A stretch of 64,000 nt of DNA from Melampsora larici-populina 98AG31 (GCF_000204055.1 NW_006768785.1:407958-471957); one strand, 5' to 3'; shown: positions 1 through 12,599, counted from the stretch's first letter. Numbers and translations: made by a program. Notes: a model not told the origin generated them from the letters alone.

Positions 1-1292
1 TGAGAGGGGAGAAAAAGTATAAAGTGAAATGAAAGATTTTTGTTTATATTTGTTTTTTTTTTCTTGCGGGGTTTACTTTTGAAAAGGGTTTTCTTTTTTT
101 CTTCTTGAGAAGAGATGGTTAATAAATGATTATTAGGTTTGGTGTAAACAAATACCAAATAAACCTCAAGTTTTTTTTACATATATTTTCTTTATATATT
201 TCTTGATTTTGATTTTTGATTTTGTTTATGATTTTGTTTATGATTTTGATTTTTGATTTTGATTTTTGATTTTGATTTTGTTTATGAACTCTTGTGCGTG
301 TGTGTGTGGGTGCGTGTGTGGGTTTTGGGTTGAAATAATTAATTTAATTTTAATTTTGATACTTTTTTTTCTTTCATCAAAGGGTTGAATTCTTGGGTTG
401 AATTGGTTTTTTTTGTTGTTCTCAAAAGATGTGGGGTTTTGATGGTTCTTTTTTGGGGGGAGGGGGGGTGAGAATGAAAATACAAAAAGAAGGGAAAAGA
501 AAAGAAGCAAAAAGAAGGTGAATATTTTGATTTTTTAAAAAAAGAAAACAAAATCAAAAAACAGAAATTTGTTGAAATGTTTTACTTTTTGATCAATTTT
601 AAGATTTAAACTAAAGATGATTATAATTTGTTTGGGTTTTACTTTTTTTCTAGCACTGGTGCAACAATGTAGGGCTACCAAACACCCAACTTTATTTTGT
701 GATGATTTTCCTGTGATTGTGCAAATATCAATAAATAATAATCGCTACTAAATGGGGGCCTTAACTTCATGTCAATCAAGAAGGCGAGGGCCAAGTCCCA
801 GTTCAAAATTCAGAGCACGGCCTATGTTGTATATGCTATGTAAGTTTGAAAGCTTGTGCGCTAATATTTTCACTTTTTTGTACACCACAAGGCTGCTTGT
901 TTACAAAACCCAACCCGGATCATGTCAAAGAAAGTAATGTTCAGTGTGCTCACATCTATTGCATTATCTACTCAGTAGCACAGAAATTGATGTTCCATTG
1001 CAAGAAACAAAAAAGCAAATCGGGAGAATCAAAACATGCTTAAGAAACAGAGAAACAAACACTTGGCTCCTTTAACCAATTATACAAGTGATCCAGTACA
1101 TCACCGACCACCATACATTGTAAATTCAAACGATAGCTGTTGAATAATGAAGTTGAAAGATCCGGATAAACATTTCCTAATTATAGCCAAAAAGACCATC
1201 CTATTCCATGTAGATGATACGCAAACCTCGGGCCAAAAAGAAAATCGCCTTGACAGAAAAAACTAATCACATGGGTCCGATTGAATTTAACA
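1..1292. other. AT-rich flank without a recognisable gene
   Basis: The stretch is dominated by T/A-rich low-complexity sequence. Between about 200 and 290 a GATTTT-like hexamer recurs, and at about 296-325 there is a short GT/GC dinucleotide run. Short open frames here are of biased composition and show no protein family. The last few hundred bases lie downstream of the CDC20-like gene and may include its 3' untranslated region. I see no gene. Confidence 0.6.
200..330. repeat. Simple-sequence repeats: GATTTT-like hexamers and a GT run
   Basis: Successive GATTTT/GTTTAT units fill about 200-290 and are followed by TGTGTGTGTG-type sequence at about 296-325. This is ordinary microsatellite DNA visible directly in the sequence. 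Confidence 0.7.
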
Positions 1293-3235
1293 TCAACGGA
1301 CTGAATAAGCACTCTTGAGGTCCTCTTGATTTTGGTCCTTGGTGCCTAACGGATGAGCACGCCCAAAGGGGGCATTGGGCGACACTTTGACCTTCTTATT
1401 TTCGAATACTCTCCACTAGAATCGTAACAGCAGTGAAGAAACAGAATGCTTTGATTAAAACTTGCACTCCTAGACACTATGAATAGAACCCACTCACAAA
1501 TTTCAAGTTTTCATCGCTGCTAGCTGTCACCACGATACATCCATCAGGACTCAAAGCAGAATGAAGGATACGAGTGTCGTGTGCCTTTGGTACATCAGCC
1601 ACAACACCAAAGTTAGGGAAAGTATGAATGGCAAAATGCATATCGGGAAGGCCATGAGTTGTCAAGAACTCTCTTGCGTAAGGGTTGAAGACAATCGAAG
1701 TGACTTGAGATCGAGTTTCCAAACTCTGAAGACGCGAAGATGTGTTGACGTTCCAGAAATGTACCATCTGTTTCCCACAAGGTCAAGATGTTATAAGCAA
1801 GTCAGCAGCTGACAGAATCTGAGGGGCAACTTTGAAGTGTTAGTAATCATACCTTATCAGACGTTCCACCTCCTGTTGCGAGCATGTTACTCTGCCAAGG
1901 ACACCACGCGATAGCCTTTACGGCCGCGCGATGGTTGTTCTTGGTCATCTTCGGCTCACTTAAATTCCTCGCGTCCCAAACATTCACAATATTATCATTT
2001 GCCCCACTAGCCAACAATCCAGGTGATCCAGTTGTAAATCCATCTACCGCATCCGGTTTCCATGCTAGCCCACATACCTCAGCCCGATGGCCAATCATTT
2101 CGGATACTTTGTGTTGAGCGGCTTGAACATCGTGATTCCAAATGCTACCATCCAGCCCACCGGCTGACAAGGTAGTACCACTCCAGGACAAGGTTGCCAC
2201 CCGGCTTTCACGCCCACTCATCTTCCGTAGAAGTCGAGCTTCATCGATATCATAGATTTGTACAGCACCGTCTGAAGTACCCAAAGCAAGGTAATGTCCA
2301 TCTTCTGAAAACTTGACACTTGCGTAATATGATGTCTCATCCAGCGAACATAACATATTCACGCTCCCAGTCTGAGCATTCCAAAGGTAGAGACACTCTC
2401 CAAGAGCGATGGCGAGGATGTTATCAACAGACCAGTCACAAAGATTCAGATAATAATCATCGATTAAACCAGGTGCATCTAATACTCGCTCTGGCATTGT
2501 TGATACCTGTCGCCGGGGTGCCGATGCCTTGGTACGGTCTTTGCTACTAAGATCTTCCCTCGATCTGGGCGCTCGAGAACTCGCTGGGACTTCGGCACTG
2601 AAGGTAAGGATACGTGCGTTAAGATCGATCCCAAGAGCTGAGGATATCTTGTTGTTGTAGGTGGAATCCGTGCCGGAGGACGATCCATAGTCGCGTGAAT
2701 TAACATCTAACGCACCGCCGTCGACATCACGCGCGATATAACGATCTCCGTTGGCCGCCTGTCGAATGCGGTGAAAGCCAGCGCGATTGGGGTTCGGATG
2801 GGACGACATAACAAGGAAAGTTAGTGAGATACAGATAAAGTACGAAACAAAGATCAGAAAGAAATCTTGATTGTGCAAGAGCAAGAGACTAACCTTCCGA
2901 TTGGCTGTGGAAGAAGAAGACGATTTTTTGGTAGGAGACGTACTCCAATCCCTCTTGACCACGTCTCGGCCTATAAGGTCATCCCGACTCATGGGGCGAG
3001 CCAAACGCGGATGTGCTGATCCCGTTGCTTGAGTCTTGCTTGCCCCACGAAGATGACTATGACTTCTAGAGGGCTTGATTGGGCTGGCTTTACTACCCAT
3101 CGGAGGTAGTCTGGATGGATTAGACGAGCTACCGACACATTGTTGCTCGAGCGACATCATCGAAAGATTTGAGATTAGTGAATTAGTGGAGTTCATATGC
3201 GAGATCGTATGCCGTTTGGTAGGACTAGGTGCCAT
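1293..3235 (-). CDS. CDC20: APC/C activator Cdc20/Slp1 (fizzy family WD40)
   Basis: Substrate-recruiting activator of the anaphase-promoting complex, acting at the metaphase-anaphase transition. Reading on the minus strand, exons are 1853-3235, 1498-1767 and 1293-1415. A further stop-free intron of 135 nt (2759-2893, GTTAGT..CGACAG) probably lies in the first, giving about 546 rather than 591 residues. The N-terminus is Ser/Pro-rich and basic. A degenerate C-box (GDRYIARD) follows, then the family signature VLDAPGLIDDYYLNL that opens the seven-blade WD40 propeller, with repeats such as GGLDGSIWNHD and ASGANDNIVNVWD. The form GLIDDYYLNL favours Cdc20/Slp1 over Cdh1. The last exon begins WRVFENK and ends in Val-Arg, a variant of the C-terminal Ile-Arg tail that docks on APC/C. 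The start is the ATG at 3235; an upstream ATG frame at 3428 runs out just past it. Confidence 0.9.
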
Positions 3236-4036
3236 GATTGATTAATGATAGTGAGCGGAAGTCTGTTGAGGAATGATATAGGAGGAGTGAGGAAGGTGCG
3301 GAACAGTGGAAATTGTTTAAACAAAATATAAAAACGCGTAAAGTATCCAACATACCGACTCTACCGGATATTGGCGGCTCGGACCACGATGCATCCTTAA
3401 CTTCAACCTGGTCCGCCGCCGGAGCCATCGAGCAAACGGATCTCTGCTCTGTTCTTTTGTTTTTGTGGACATAAAAACTGGCTCTTCGACATCTATCAGT
3501 TTGTACGGTAGCACACTTGAAAGCCCAAAGGCTTTATAAGTTGTGTTGGTCTTCAAACAGTTATATACCAGCATGACAAACACTGCAGAATCGAGATTAG
3601 AAAAATTGGGCAATAATTATATTCACAAGTGATTCTAAAACCTTAATTTCCTTCCCCAGAACAACCAAGGCCAACCAAAGTAAATACAAATGACTGATTG
3701 TTCTTATATATAAATTCGTTTCTGCCATTTAAGTTGATTCCCAAAAGCCATCTAAAAAAAGGGACTGAAAAAAAGAATGATCTGAGGAAAACAGCTTGAA
3801 AGTGATGCAATATGAGGAAAAAACAAAACACAATCTCTCAAAACGTGGCAAAAAGTTTGGATGAAGATACTTAAAACGCAAAAAAAATCATGTATGTATA
3901 TCGGTAGTAATGGAAGACGATATCAAAACGAAATTAACCTAGCCCATGATCCTGGACCACAAAGCCAACAAGAGGAGATATTGAAGAATTACAAGAGCAG
4001 AAGCGAACGAAAGAAAAAGAAACCATCTCAAGTCAT
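3236..4036. other. Gap between CDC20 and kinesin genes
   Basis: Both neighbours are on the minus strand, so this holds the CDC20 promoter/leader and the kinesin 3' region. A minus-strand ATG at 3428 opens a frame of 67 codons that crosses a possible 5'-leader intron (GTATGT donor near 3353, acceptor near 3270) and stops just after the CDC20 start codon. It is more likely an upstream ORF or leader exon than a gene. Confidence 0.5.
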
Positions 4037-7000
4037 CTATTTGCGGGCGAACCAGGATGTTCGCTGACCGGGATCTAGGTTTCGAAAATAACGAAGGCGC
4101 AATAAAAACAATGCGGTCAGTGTCAGTTCACTTTGTGGATGCCTATGATAAATCATAAATATTGATGATGATTTAAATTTACCAGTTGATTCATTGGTCA
4201 TCCCACCACCACCTCTGAGTGGCTTGGCGATCCTTCCAAATACCAAACCACCCCCGGCAGGGATCTTCTCTTGCTGAGCACGAGCTTGATTCAATCTTTC
4301 TCTTACAGCATGAAGTTGGGCTTCAAACTTAGCATTCTGAGCATTCAACTTCTCTTGAGCCTCTCCTAACATGCTCTCTAAACTTGTGATCCGATCATTC
4401 CTGGCCAATAATTTCCTTTCTGCAATCGCCACATCTTTCTTCAACATACTGTTCTGTTCTACTAGTTGTTTTTGTACATTGGTGAGTTGGTCGAGGTTTC
4501 GGGTTAGGAACTCCATCTTCCGCTGCTGGGCTTTCGAGTTGGAATTTCGGAGTACGTTATTGTACTGTTCTCGAGTCTCATCTAATGAGATCTCTAGCTC
4601 AATGACCTATTCATCAAAAGATAAAGATGTTAATTTTCAGAAAATTGCTAGTGATACCCTGATTCGCGCACCTTTTCACATCTGTTCTGAAGATCGCGCA
4701 TCAGACTCTTCTTCATGGTGTCAAATTCAGACAATTGCGAGGCCATAGTCTTTCGGATACGTTCCATATCTTTCGCGCTCTCGGCCAAATCTTTGCCACC
4801 TTCAATTCCAGCTGCAGTGACAGCAAAGGCTCTCTATTGAAAGGTAACAACCATTTTACAGATCAGTACAAGTCTTCAAACATCATGTTTCGAGTAGACT
4901 TACCTTTAATTCCTCGTTAGCACCTTTGAGATTATCGATTGTCACCAACAGACTGCGGTTCTCATGGACCTTGATGTCGAGCTGTTGCTTGAGGTCGGTG
5001 ATCTCAAGTAATGTAGCTTCCCTCTTGGCTGCCGTCTGAGCTTCTAACTTGACCTTGATACTCTCCAGTTCGTTGATGTCATCATTCCCATTAATCCCAC
5101 CAGCACCAACAGCAGCAGAAGCTCGTTCCAGAAGATCTTCATAATCCTGTTCGAGCAATCCCAACCGGTTCTCTAATTCTTCCTTGCGTCTGCTCAACAA
5201 ATCGATCTCCTCTTGAGCCTTCTTAGCCCTCTCATTTGATTCATTGGCCAATATCTGCGAGTCAGTCAATTGTCGTTTCAGAAGTAGTAGGTCTTCAGTA
5301 GACAAAGGTCTATCAACATTGGCCGCTTCATCTAGCTTCTGTAGGATTTCTCGAATAGCATCTTCTTTCTGCGAGATTGCAGTCTGCGTGTCAAAAAAAA
5401 CATTCAGAAACAGAATAAGTATTTTGAAAAATCGCATCAACATCTGCGAGGTTGGCCTTACCGATTCGAAACCCGCCATCAACTGCGCCATTTTTTCCGC
5501 TTTCTTTCTCTGTTTACTTTCGTCGGTAATAGATTTCTGAGCCGATTTGAGTTCAACGATCGTCTTCTTGAGCTCTTCTAGCTCAGTAGTTAAATCATTA
5601 TTCTGTTCCCTGATGGCATCTCCAAGAATCGTAGCCTCTTTGTTTTCATACGATAGCTTTTCCACTTGAAGTCGTAACTCGTTCAAGTCGCTAGCCATCG
5701 TTTTGTTTTCCTGATCAATCGAATTTCATCGTTTCAAAAGATACATTTCACTCAACTGTAACCAAGAGAGAGAGAGAAAAGTAAAATCGAGTAGAGAAAA
5801 CCGACGAACCGCTGACATACTTGACTCCTGCTCTTTAAAGAAACTTAACTCTTCTTGAATTTCTTGCATCGTACGTTCTTGTTTGGCTAGAGCCTCCTCC
5901 TTCTCTGCCAATTGATCACTCAATTCGTTCTCTCGTCTCAAAAACTCTTCACGCTCATCTTTTTCCAAAGTCACCGAAGGTGTCCCAGGTCGAGCCAATT
6001 CACGAAGAGCCTCGAGTGCTGGGTGACTGGCAATAGCAGATGCCCGATTTGACATTGTACCTGTAGGGGTGCTAGGGGTTTCTCGTCCACTGGGCTTCGG
6101 GGAGATGGACGAGCCTCCGACAGAGACCTGGCCACTATCATTGACATGCAATTTGACACCTAGAGCCTTTTCCATAGTAGCCCATTCGGCTTCGTCCACA
6201 TGTCCCCCACTCCTCCAGATGGTCAATTCGCCTTCGAGAAGAGTGATATAAGAAAGCTGTCTGCCAGTATCGCCCTGAGCTTTCTTTAACAATGCTTTCA
6301 GTTCGGCTGACGAAAGCTCTGCATTCACGCGGGCCTTGTTCTTGATGGATTTGGCTCGCATTCCAAAACGCAAGGTTGAAAGAGTCTCGGCCTCATTGTA
6401 GGAAGAAGGTGAACAATTGATAACCAGTGTGGTACGCGAGTTACCACCGAGAGATTCTTGCAGAATTCTTGTAAGTTTTGAATCTCGGTAGGGGATATGA
6501 GCAGACTAAAATGAGATAGTAGGCCAAGAACGTGTCAGAAGATGGATTCTTGTGTGACGAGCGATCGCTGAAGATGGCATGTTCGTAGGTCAAGAGATAA
6601 GCGCACTTTACCGTCGGTGAGAGCATTGATGACCATACCCAAAGCTGAAAGAGACTTGTTGATCTTCTTGGCTTCTTCCAATGTTTGTCCGCTAGCTCCT
6701 GTTTTTCCGACCTTTTCAGAACCAGCCAAATCGACCAAGAAAAGATTACCACTCTTCTGAGTACCAGTCTCCACATGACGTTGGTTGATGGTGATGACAA
6801 AAATCGAATGTGATCGGGATGATTCCGCGTTCATGACTTGGTTGATAAGTGGGAACAACAGGCAAAAAGATGTTTAGATTTTCTCCCCGGACCAGTGAGT
6901 GAAGGATTGAACGTATTACGCACTAGTTGAGGAGACTTTTCTAGCTTCACCACCCTGTTTCATAATCTGATAGACTTCGGGTGCACTACCGACATAGAAG

Positions 7001-7754
7001 TCTGAAAGGTTTTTCACGTAAACTCCACGACTCTTATCTTCGTGAATGGGGAGATTGTCGTTGTGGGCTATATCGAATCATAAGCGATTCACATTAGAAA
7101 ATCCATTTGACTGAGTCACGTTCGAAGAAGTTGATACTCACGAGCCAATAAATCTCGGATTTTTTCCATGTAAATCTCCATATAACTGACTTTGACTACA
7201 TATTCAATATTTCCAGGACTGGCGAGAATAGAATCAAAGATATGTTCAGTGATACGAGGTATGATACCTTTCAGTTCACCGTTGTCTATATCGGCTCCCT
7301 ATCGATTAGACAAACCGAAGAGATATCATTACAATTGTGTAGAAGAGCAGAACATGATCATGCAACTGACCATCATTGTGAAGGTCTTTCCAGAACCTGT
7401 TTGACCATAGGCAAATACCGTACCATTATAGCCACCGAGTACATCTGGATGCATAGAACGAGGAGTAAACTAAGTAAGCATCGAGATGATCGGTTACAGG
7501 GCAATTGTGAAAAACAGCTAACCTTCCACGATTCCTTTGACACCATATTCAAACACTTCCACTTGTCTTGTATCCATTGGAAAAACACGATCGAAAGTGA
7601 ATCCAGCCGCGTCTGGTCCTTTCATACCCTCTTGAGATTTGAGTTTAACACTATTACCTTCATCGTTGATGATGACGATAGGCTCATTTCCTGCTTCCTT
7701 CAGCTCAAGAGCATTTGGTGGACGAAAACGACAGACTACCTTGACATTCGACAT
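4037..7754 (-). CDS. Conventional kinesin-1 heavy chain (fungal KHC)
   Basis: Plus-end-directed microtubule motor for vesicle and organelle transport. The ATG at 7754 begins [14 protein letters not shown], the start of a kinesin motor. Across several exons I read the P-loop GQTGSGKT (about 7395), switch [10 protein letters not shown] (about 6825), switch [11 protein letters not shown] (about 6730) and [13 protein letters not shown] (about 6480). A neck and long coiled coil follow (about 4190-6370). Close to the C-terminus is [10 protein letters not shown] (about 4225), the IAK autoinhibitory motif diagnostic of kinesin-1. The last intron is 4075-4182; the final short exon 4037-4074 encodes a tail ending RTSWFARK. 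Some ten exons give roughly 900-950 residues, normal for fungal KHC. Several internal splice sites are approximate. Confidence 0.93.
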
Positions 7755-8187
7755 GGTGGTCGAAAGAATGAAATTAGAGTCGGCAAGTGATCAATTCGTT
7801 GATGAAGTAGTTTGAAGTGAGATGGTCGACAATATATAGAAGGATTGTGAGAAAACGTGTTTTGATGAAACCACCTTTCTTCTCATTCGCCCTCTGGCTT
7901 CTCTGCGGGACCGTTGAACAGTTTCGCATGTCTGCGGCGGGGGGATGACTCGGTACACTCGGGACTGTCCAGTTTTGTCCGGTACCTTCCCAACTCTCCT
8001 GGTAACAAGTGATACTGACACCACACAGACAACCCCTTGATCTTGGTCCTGTTCACTATTCTTGAGGTCCTTGTACTTGATACTGGGCGGGACTTATCAG
8101 AATGAAAATGTGAATTTGATGTGTTGTAAAAAACCGTACTACAGCTTTTGAGATAATTCAGAGTAACTTCCTTTGTCCAATATATTA
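7755..8187. other. Upstream region of the kinesin gene
   Basis: This is presumptive promoter sequence of the minus-strand kinesin gene, followed by non-coding DNA. I see no gene or family match. Confidence 0.5.
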
Positions 8188-8347
8188 GTGGCTCTCAAAC
8201 CTGCCCCGGTTTTCAAAAAACCCAGTTGACCCAGTTGTTTTTTGGCAGTAACTTTGTGTATCAAGTTGACATTTGTTGACAGATCCCAGCCAAAAATTCC
8301 ACTAGGGCAACCGGGTTTTTTGAAACTGGGTCAGGTTTGAGAGCCAC
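8188..8347. mobile_element. 160-bp MITE with TA target duplication (Tc1/mariner-like)
   Basis: The ends GTGGCTCTCAAACCTG and CAGGTTTGAGAGCCAC are inverted repeats extending imperfectly for about 40 bp. The element is flanked on both sides by TA (8186-8187 and 8348-8349), the target duplication of Tc1/mariner transposons. It is too short to encode a protein, so any transposition would use a transposase supplied from elsewhere. Confidence 0.8.
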
Positions 8348-8580
8348 TATTTTTTCAAGCTAAAAAAGGGGTATACATCCTGTTTACAATGGCAACGTAC
8401 TTTGAAGCTGCGGTCAAAATACCACAAATAATGGAAACTTTTGTGGTGGAAAGAAATTATACTTCTTACCTCAATATTCCTCACAGATTGCCAACATGAA
8501 TCATCTATAAATGTTTCCTGGTACATGAATTATACCTTTGAGTCAATCTGTATGAGCATGTACTACTACCAAGTGCTATA

Positions 8581-9129
8581 GTGCGTGGAGGTGAGTAGTT
8601 GTCAATTTGGAATTGCATAGATACCCAATAAATTGCCCATTTTGCCCCACTGAGTCAAATTTGAAACCCCTATGATCAGATTGGAGTCTAATCTTCACAT
8701 CACAGTCTTTTGCATTTGTTTGCTGCCCTATCAACTCAAGGTTGATTCACTGTCCCAAATAAAGGATCTTGTGTTCCTGATGTTGCACTTCTCCACAACT
8801 AGATTTGTCCCACACCCACATAGGTAGAATTGGCCTTGTAAATTAAAACCAATACTTGAAAAAGACCCTAAAAATCATTGTTTTTCTCCAAGAAGATATG
8901 CAGGGATTGCTCTTGATGAGAGCATTCCCAAGCTTTAAAAGAAATCACAAAAATTGACGTCTTGGTATGGATTCATTGTTTTGAAAATAACAACAAAAAA
9001 TATATGCATGGAATGCTTGCAATGAAAGAATTCCATAACTTTGATTGGCTGGTTAATATGACAAGTTTTGAGGTCTAGCAATCATTTTGGGCCTTAATTC
9101 AAATTTGACAAAACTTTTCCTCCACGCAC
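8581..9129. mobile_element. 549-bp TIR element with TA/TATA flanks
   Basis: The ends GTGCGTGGAGG and CCTCCACGCAC are perfect inverted repeats; a weaker match continues inward (TTGTCAATTTG against a TTTGTCAAATTTG-like stretch on the other side). TATA flanks both ends, consistent with a TA target duplication. There is no ORF inside. Family assignment rests only on the ends and is tentative. Confidence 0.6.
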
Positions 9130-9133
9130 TATA

Positions 9134-10208
9134 CACCCAATTCAAATTACATATTCTGTTTGAATTCTGTTTGAGTTCCACCTTTGGGTTGACCCAATGC
9201 CAATCATTTGAGAAGTAAATGTGGATAACTCTGCAGAGAACATTGGTACAGGATTGTACAGCATATTGCCAGACTTTGCCAGGGCTTGTGAATAAATCAA
9301 CAGGGATAGACCAGGTTTGCAGGAAATTTTTTGCTCAACCTTTTTTTATTATTAGACTTGAAACAGTGAACACAGAAGAATAAACAAATTTTTACATCAA
9401 AATCTCTGTCAAGACCAAAGTTGTTAGAATTGCTCCACATTTATTTTTGAACTTCAATTTTCAAGGTTGAGGGCAGCTTCACAGCACCTGTAGTTTCACT
9501 GCTCTCACAAGTGGTGATTCTTCCCCTCTCTGGCTCAGCCTACGCTACTCTGTGTAGGATTTCTACACCAGATCATTCTAAAGAAATTCAAAGTCAATAC
9601 TTAACATCAGGAAAAAATATCTAAACAAATCAAGAAATAATACTCACCATAAGAATCAATTAACCAATACAAATGATCATCATCATTTTCCCCACAACTA
9701 TAATTAAGTGAGCAACATCATCTGGAATTAGTTAGTCACATGAATCCACATACTCATCATACAACACACCAGGTGGAAATCTTGAGCTTCATCAAACATT
9801 ACCAAAGTTAAACTGTGAAGCAACACAGTGATGTTTCATTTTCTCTCTATCATATAGTGATTTTCAACTTCTCTTCAATGGTTTTGACTCATCTAATACC
9901 ATTCTTGTTTGAAATTTAGGTATTAACCCTTCTAAATGATGTGGGTGGTCTTAATTTACTTTCAATATTTTGAATAGGTCATCAATTCATCAATTCCACT
10001 TAATTAGATGACTTAGCTTTAAATACACCAGATCATCATTATGATCACAAGTACTTCATTGATATGGATTCTGCCACATATATGACCCTGCTTATCACCA
10101 ATTCAAGGAGTACTTTCATCTCATTATATCAATTTATTGTAACTTTTGCATTGACATGGATGATGCCATGAGTTCAACCCCAACTATCAATTCAAAATCT
10201 ACATTAAT
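9134..10208. other. Non-coding interval
   Basis: AT-rich sequence with no frame of convincing length or family match on either strand. Confidence 0.5.
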
Positions 10209-10658
10209 TGTCAGCCCTGAGCCCTTTGTACAGGACCACATGGCACAGACTAACCAACACACATGTAAATACATATAATACATACGTAAATATAACTAAC
10301 TTGTCTAAAACCATGATAAATACACCTCATAGCAAGAGTCATTTAAGAAATAAGATTTAACCATAACCTAAATATTGAAGTTTAAACCTAACCCAAGGAA
10401 CATCAAACCTAAGTGCCAACCACAAGTTGACACCTAGGTCGTGGAGTATATAAACCCTTCCTCTTCCCACTTTGGAAGAGGAACCAACTTGTTACCATTA
10501 CAAAACTCTTCATCAAATCTTACTTGATTCTTCCCAAAGAATAATAATATTGAGTACAGTGATTCTGTTGTTTTCTTGATTATCAAAGTTCTGCTTTTCA
10601 ACTAGGTAAGTGTAAAACCTCAAGTGGTGTTCTTAGCTTGTGGGATCTTCAGCTAACA
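10209..10658 (+). repeat. Probable LTR (solo or remnant) of a retrotransposon
   Basis: About 450 bp bounded by TGTCAGC and GCTAACA, the short inverted TG..CA ends of an LTR. A TATATAAAC box sits near 10448. No matching 5-bp duplication is seen at the two sides, and neither a primer-binding site nor a polypurine tract is obvious, so this may be a decayed element end rather than a clean solo LTR. Confidence 0.45.
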
Positions 10659-11576
10659 GAACAAGCTTGGAATTTACAAAGGGCACCTCATAAGAGAGTC
10701 TAAAGTACCCTGTGGAACCTCTGATACCTCAGATTATAAAGTACTACAGGGTCCAGTGTTGTAAGATCAACCAGTGATCCTAGCAAGATCCTTGGAAATG
10801 AAAGATCCAGCCACATCCTAAGGAAGGACAGCTCAGCCATTCTGACTGGATTCAAATCCTCTTCTTAGAGGTCAACTGACTGCAGTATTCACTTGGGTGC
10901 ACCAGGTGAAGACTCTATCTTTTGTTTGCACTTCATCTTGTTAGTGAAGAGTCAGCCCAATAGTTGCTGACCCCTCACATTGATACTGAAATTATAAAAA
11001 AGGGATTCACCATCTTTAACATCAAAACATTTGGACTTGTATGTGCATTACCACCAGACTTGGTATTGGATCTAGTTATCTCAATTTGGACAAGTAGATT
11101 CAAGTATTCAGCATGTAGGTAGTGCTTCAAATATGACTTCTAACATTTGATCACCCTATTTTGATGAGAATGTCTCAGAAACAACTTTCTGAGTGTAAAT
11201 TCCCGATCTTGATAAGGATGGCAAGCCAGGATACCAGTCTCAAGTTTCTGATATTCAAGATGCTCTTCCGCCTTATGATTTGGGTATCAAGCTTGTTTTG
11301 AATCAATAATTGGGGACACATATGCACCACTAGTTGCTCATAGTGAACACAAGGTATTGTTTTTATTATTCTTAAAATTTACCATGCCTCTTTGGCTGTG
11401 GATTGTCAAGGGGCACACACTTAAAGACCTTTGTAAACCATTTTTTTGTAATTCATTTGTATTCATCAATCTTATGTGAAAACTCCCTGGAAATATGTGA
11501 GGTATTTGTTTCTGTTTCACTGTAGCATTCTTCAACATTTTGTACTTCTCACACCTGTTTTTTTCATACCCCCAAA
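10659..11576. other. Non-coding interval, possibly retroelement debris
   Basis: The stretch follows the LTR-like sequence and holds no usable ORF. It could be the leader region of a decayed element, but no retroviral-type domain is readable. Confidence 0.35.
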
Positions 11577-11578
11577 AG

Positions 11579-12508
11579 CTGTAATATCAAGTTCTATCAT
11601 ACATCAACTGCATTCAGTCTTGCAGGTCAAAAATCAAGTCACAGCAGACAATAGAATATGAACACAGTCATTGGCATGAGCACATTAGGAGAATCTCTTG
11701 GGTTGGGAGGCAAACTTATTTAGAGCATCCACTATTGTTACAGTAAAATTTCAGTAAATTTTACAGTACAGATTTCACAGTACAGTAAATTTAGGTACAG
11801 AAAGGTGGAAATCCACTATCGTTTCAGTAATATCGTTCTGTACGGTACGTACCGTACAGAAATGACCCTGCCCCACAATCATAGAGAATTGTACGTTCAG
11901 TAAATAATCTGCAAGCTATTGACCTTGGCTCAGAAACATGGATAGTCTCAAAGTATCTAGATTTACGAGATGCTGAGATCCATCATGGTCTGATGAATGA
12001 CCTCAAGGATCCATCATTGTCTGATGGACGATTGTACAACAACAAGGACAATCAAAAAAAGCAAAAAAATAGCACAAGATGTTCATTTGATGAAGTCACT
12101 TTGATTTGATCAAGTCGATTATTGAGAAGATTGGTTGAAATGGTTGATTGACAAGAAGGCAAGAAATTTGATCGATGAGAAGATGAAAAATTTGATCAAT
12201 GAGAAGATGAAAGAGTTGATCGATGAGAGGGTGATAGAGATTGAAGGATAGTAGAGGGTGATTTTGGGAAGGTGGTGATGAATCCCTATGTAGAATCGGT
12301 AGATTTGGTGGATACCAATTCGGTACAGATTCTGTAGAGGTGCAGTAGATTTACTGGACCTCTACAGATTTTTGACCGAATCTGTAGCTACCGATCTGTA
12401 CTTTGTACACGATTGGGGATTTTTGGCCTTGGTACGGTAAATTTCAGTCAAATTTACAGTACCGAGGCTGTTTACAGCAACAATAGTGGATGCTCTTAGA
12501 TGTGGTAC
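11579..12508 (+). repeat. Dispersed repeat, copy 1, split by a MITE
   Basis: Positions 11579-11722 match 13408-13553 with a few substitutions (shared blocks include CATACATCAACTGCATTCAG and AGAATCTCTTGGGTTGGGAG). The match resumes after the inserted element at 12499 (GATGTGGTAC against GATGAGGTAC). The family is unknown and it does not appear to be coding. Confidence 0.75.
11723..12495. mobile_element. 773-bp PIF/Harbinger-type MITE with TTA duplication
   Basis: The terminal inverted repeats begin GAGCATCCACTATTGTT and match for about 20 bp before diverging. The element is flanked by TTA on both sides (11720-11722, 12496-12498), the 3-bp target duplication of PIF/Harbinger elements. Its subterminal regions are rich in short GTACAGTAAATTT-like motifs in both orientations. 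The paralogous repeat near 13550 shows the uninterrupted site, which independently confirms the boundaries. No transposase ORF is present. Confidence 0.88.
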
Positions 12509-12544
12509 AGTAGTTAAAGTCTACTCTGTGCTACACCTGACTAC

Positions 12545-12572
12545 GGGCGGCCCCGGGGCTGGCCCCGGGCCC
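12545..12572. other. GC-only hairpin
   Basis: A 28-bp stretch made solely of G and C contains GGCCCCGGGG and GGCCCCGGGC blocks that can pair, inside otherwise AT-rich DNA. Function unknown. Confidence 0.5.
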
Positions 12573-12599
12573 AATTGTCAGGCATTTCTGATTTTTATT

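Noticed and set aside
3225..3428. Minus-strand frame upstream of CDC20 as an extra N-terminal exon
   Set aside because: Splicing it to the CDC20 exon does not keep the frame; it stops just after the CDC20 start codon, so an upstream ORF or leader is more likely.
10209..10658. Clean solo LTR with target duplication
   Set aside because: The end motifs fit an LTR but the flanking 5-mers differ, so it is reported only as a probable LTR remnant.
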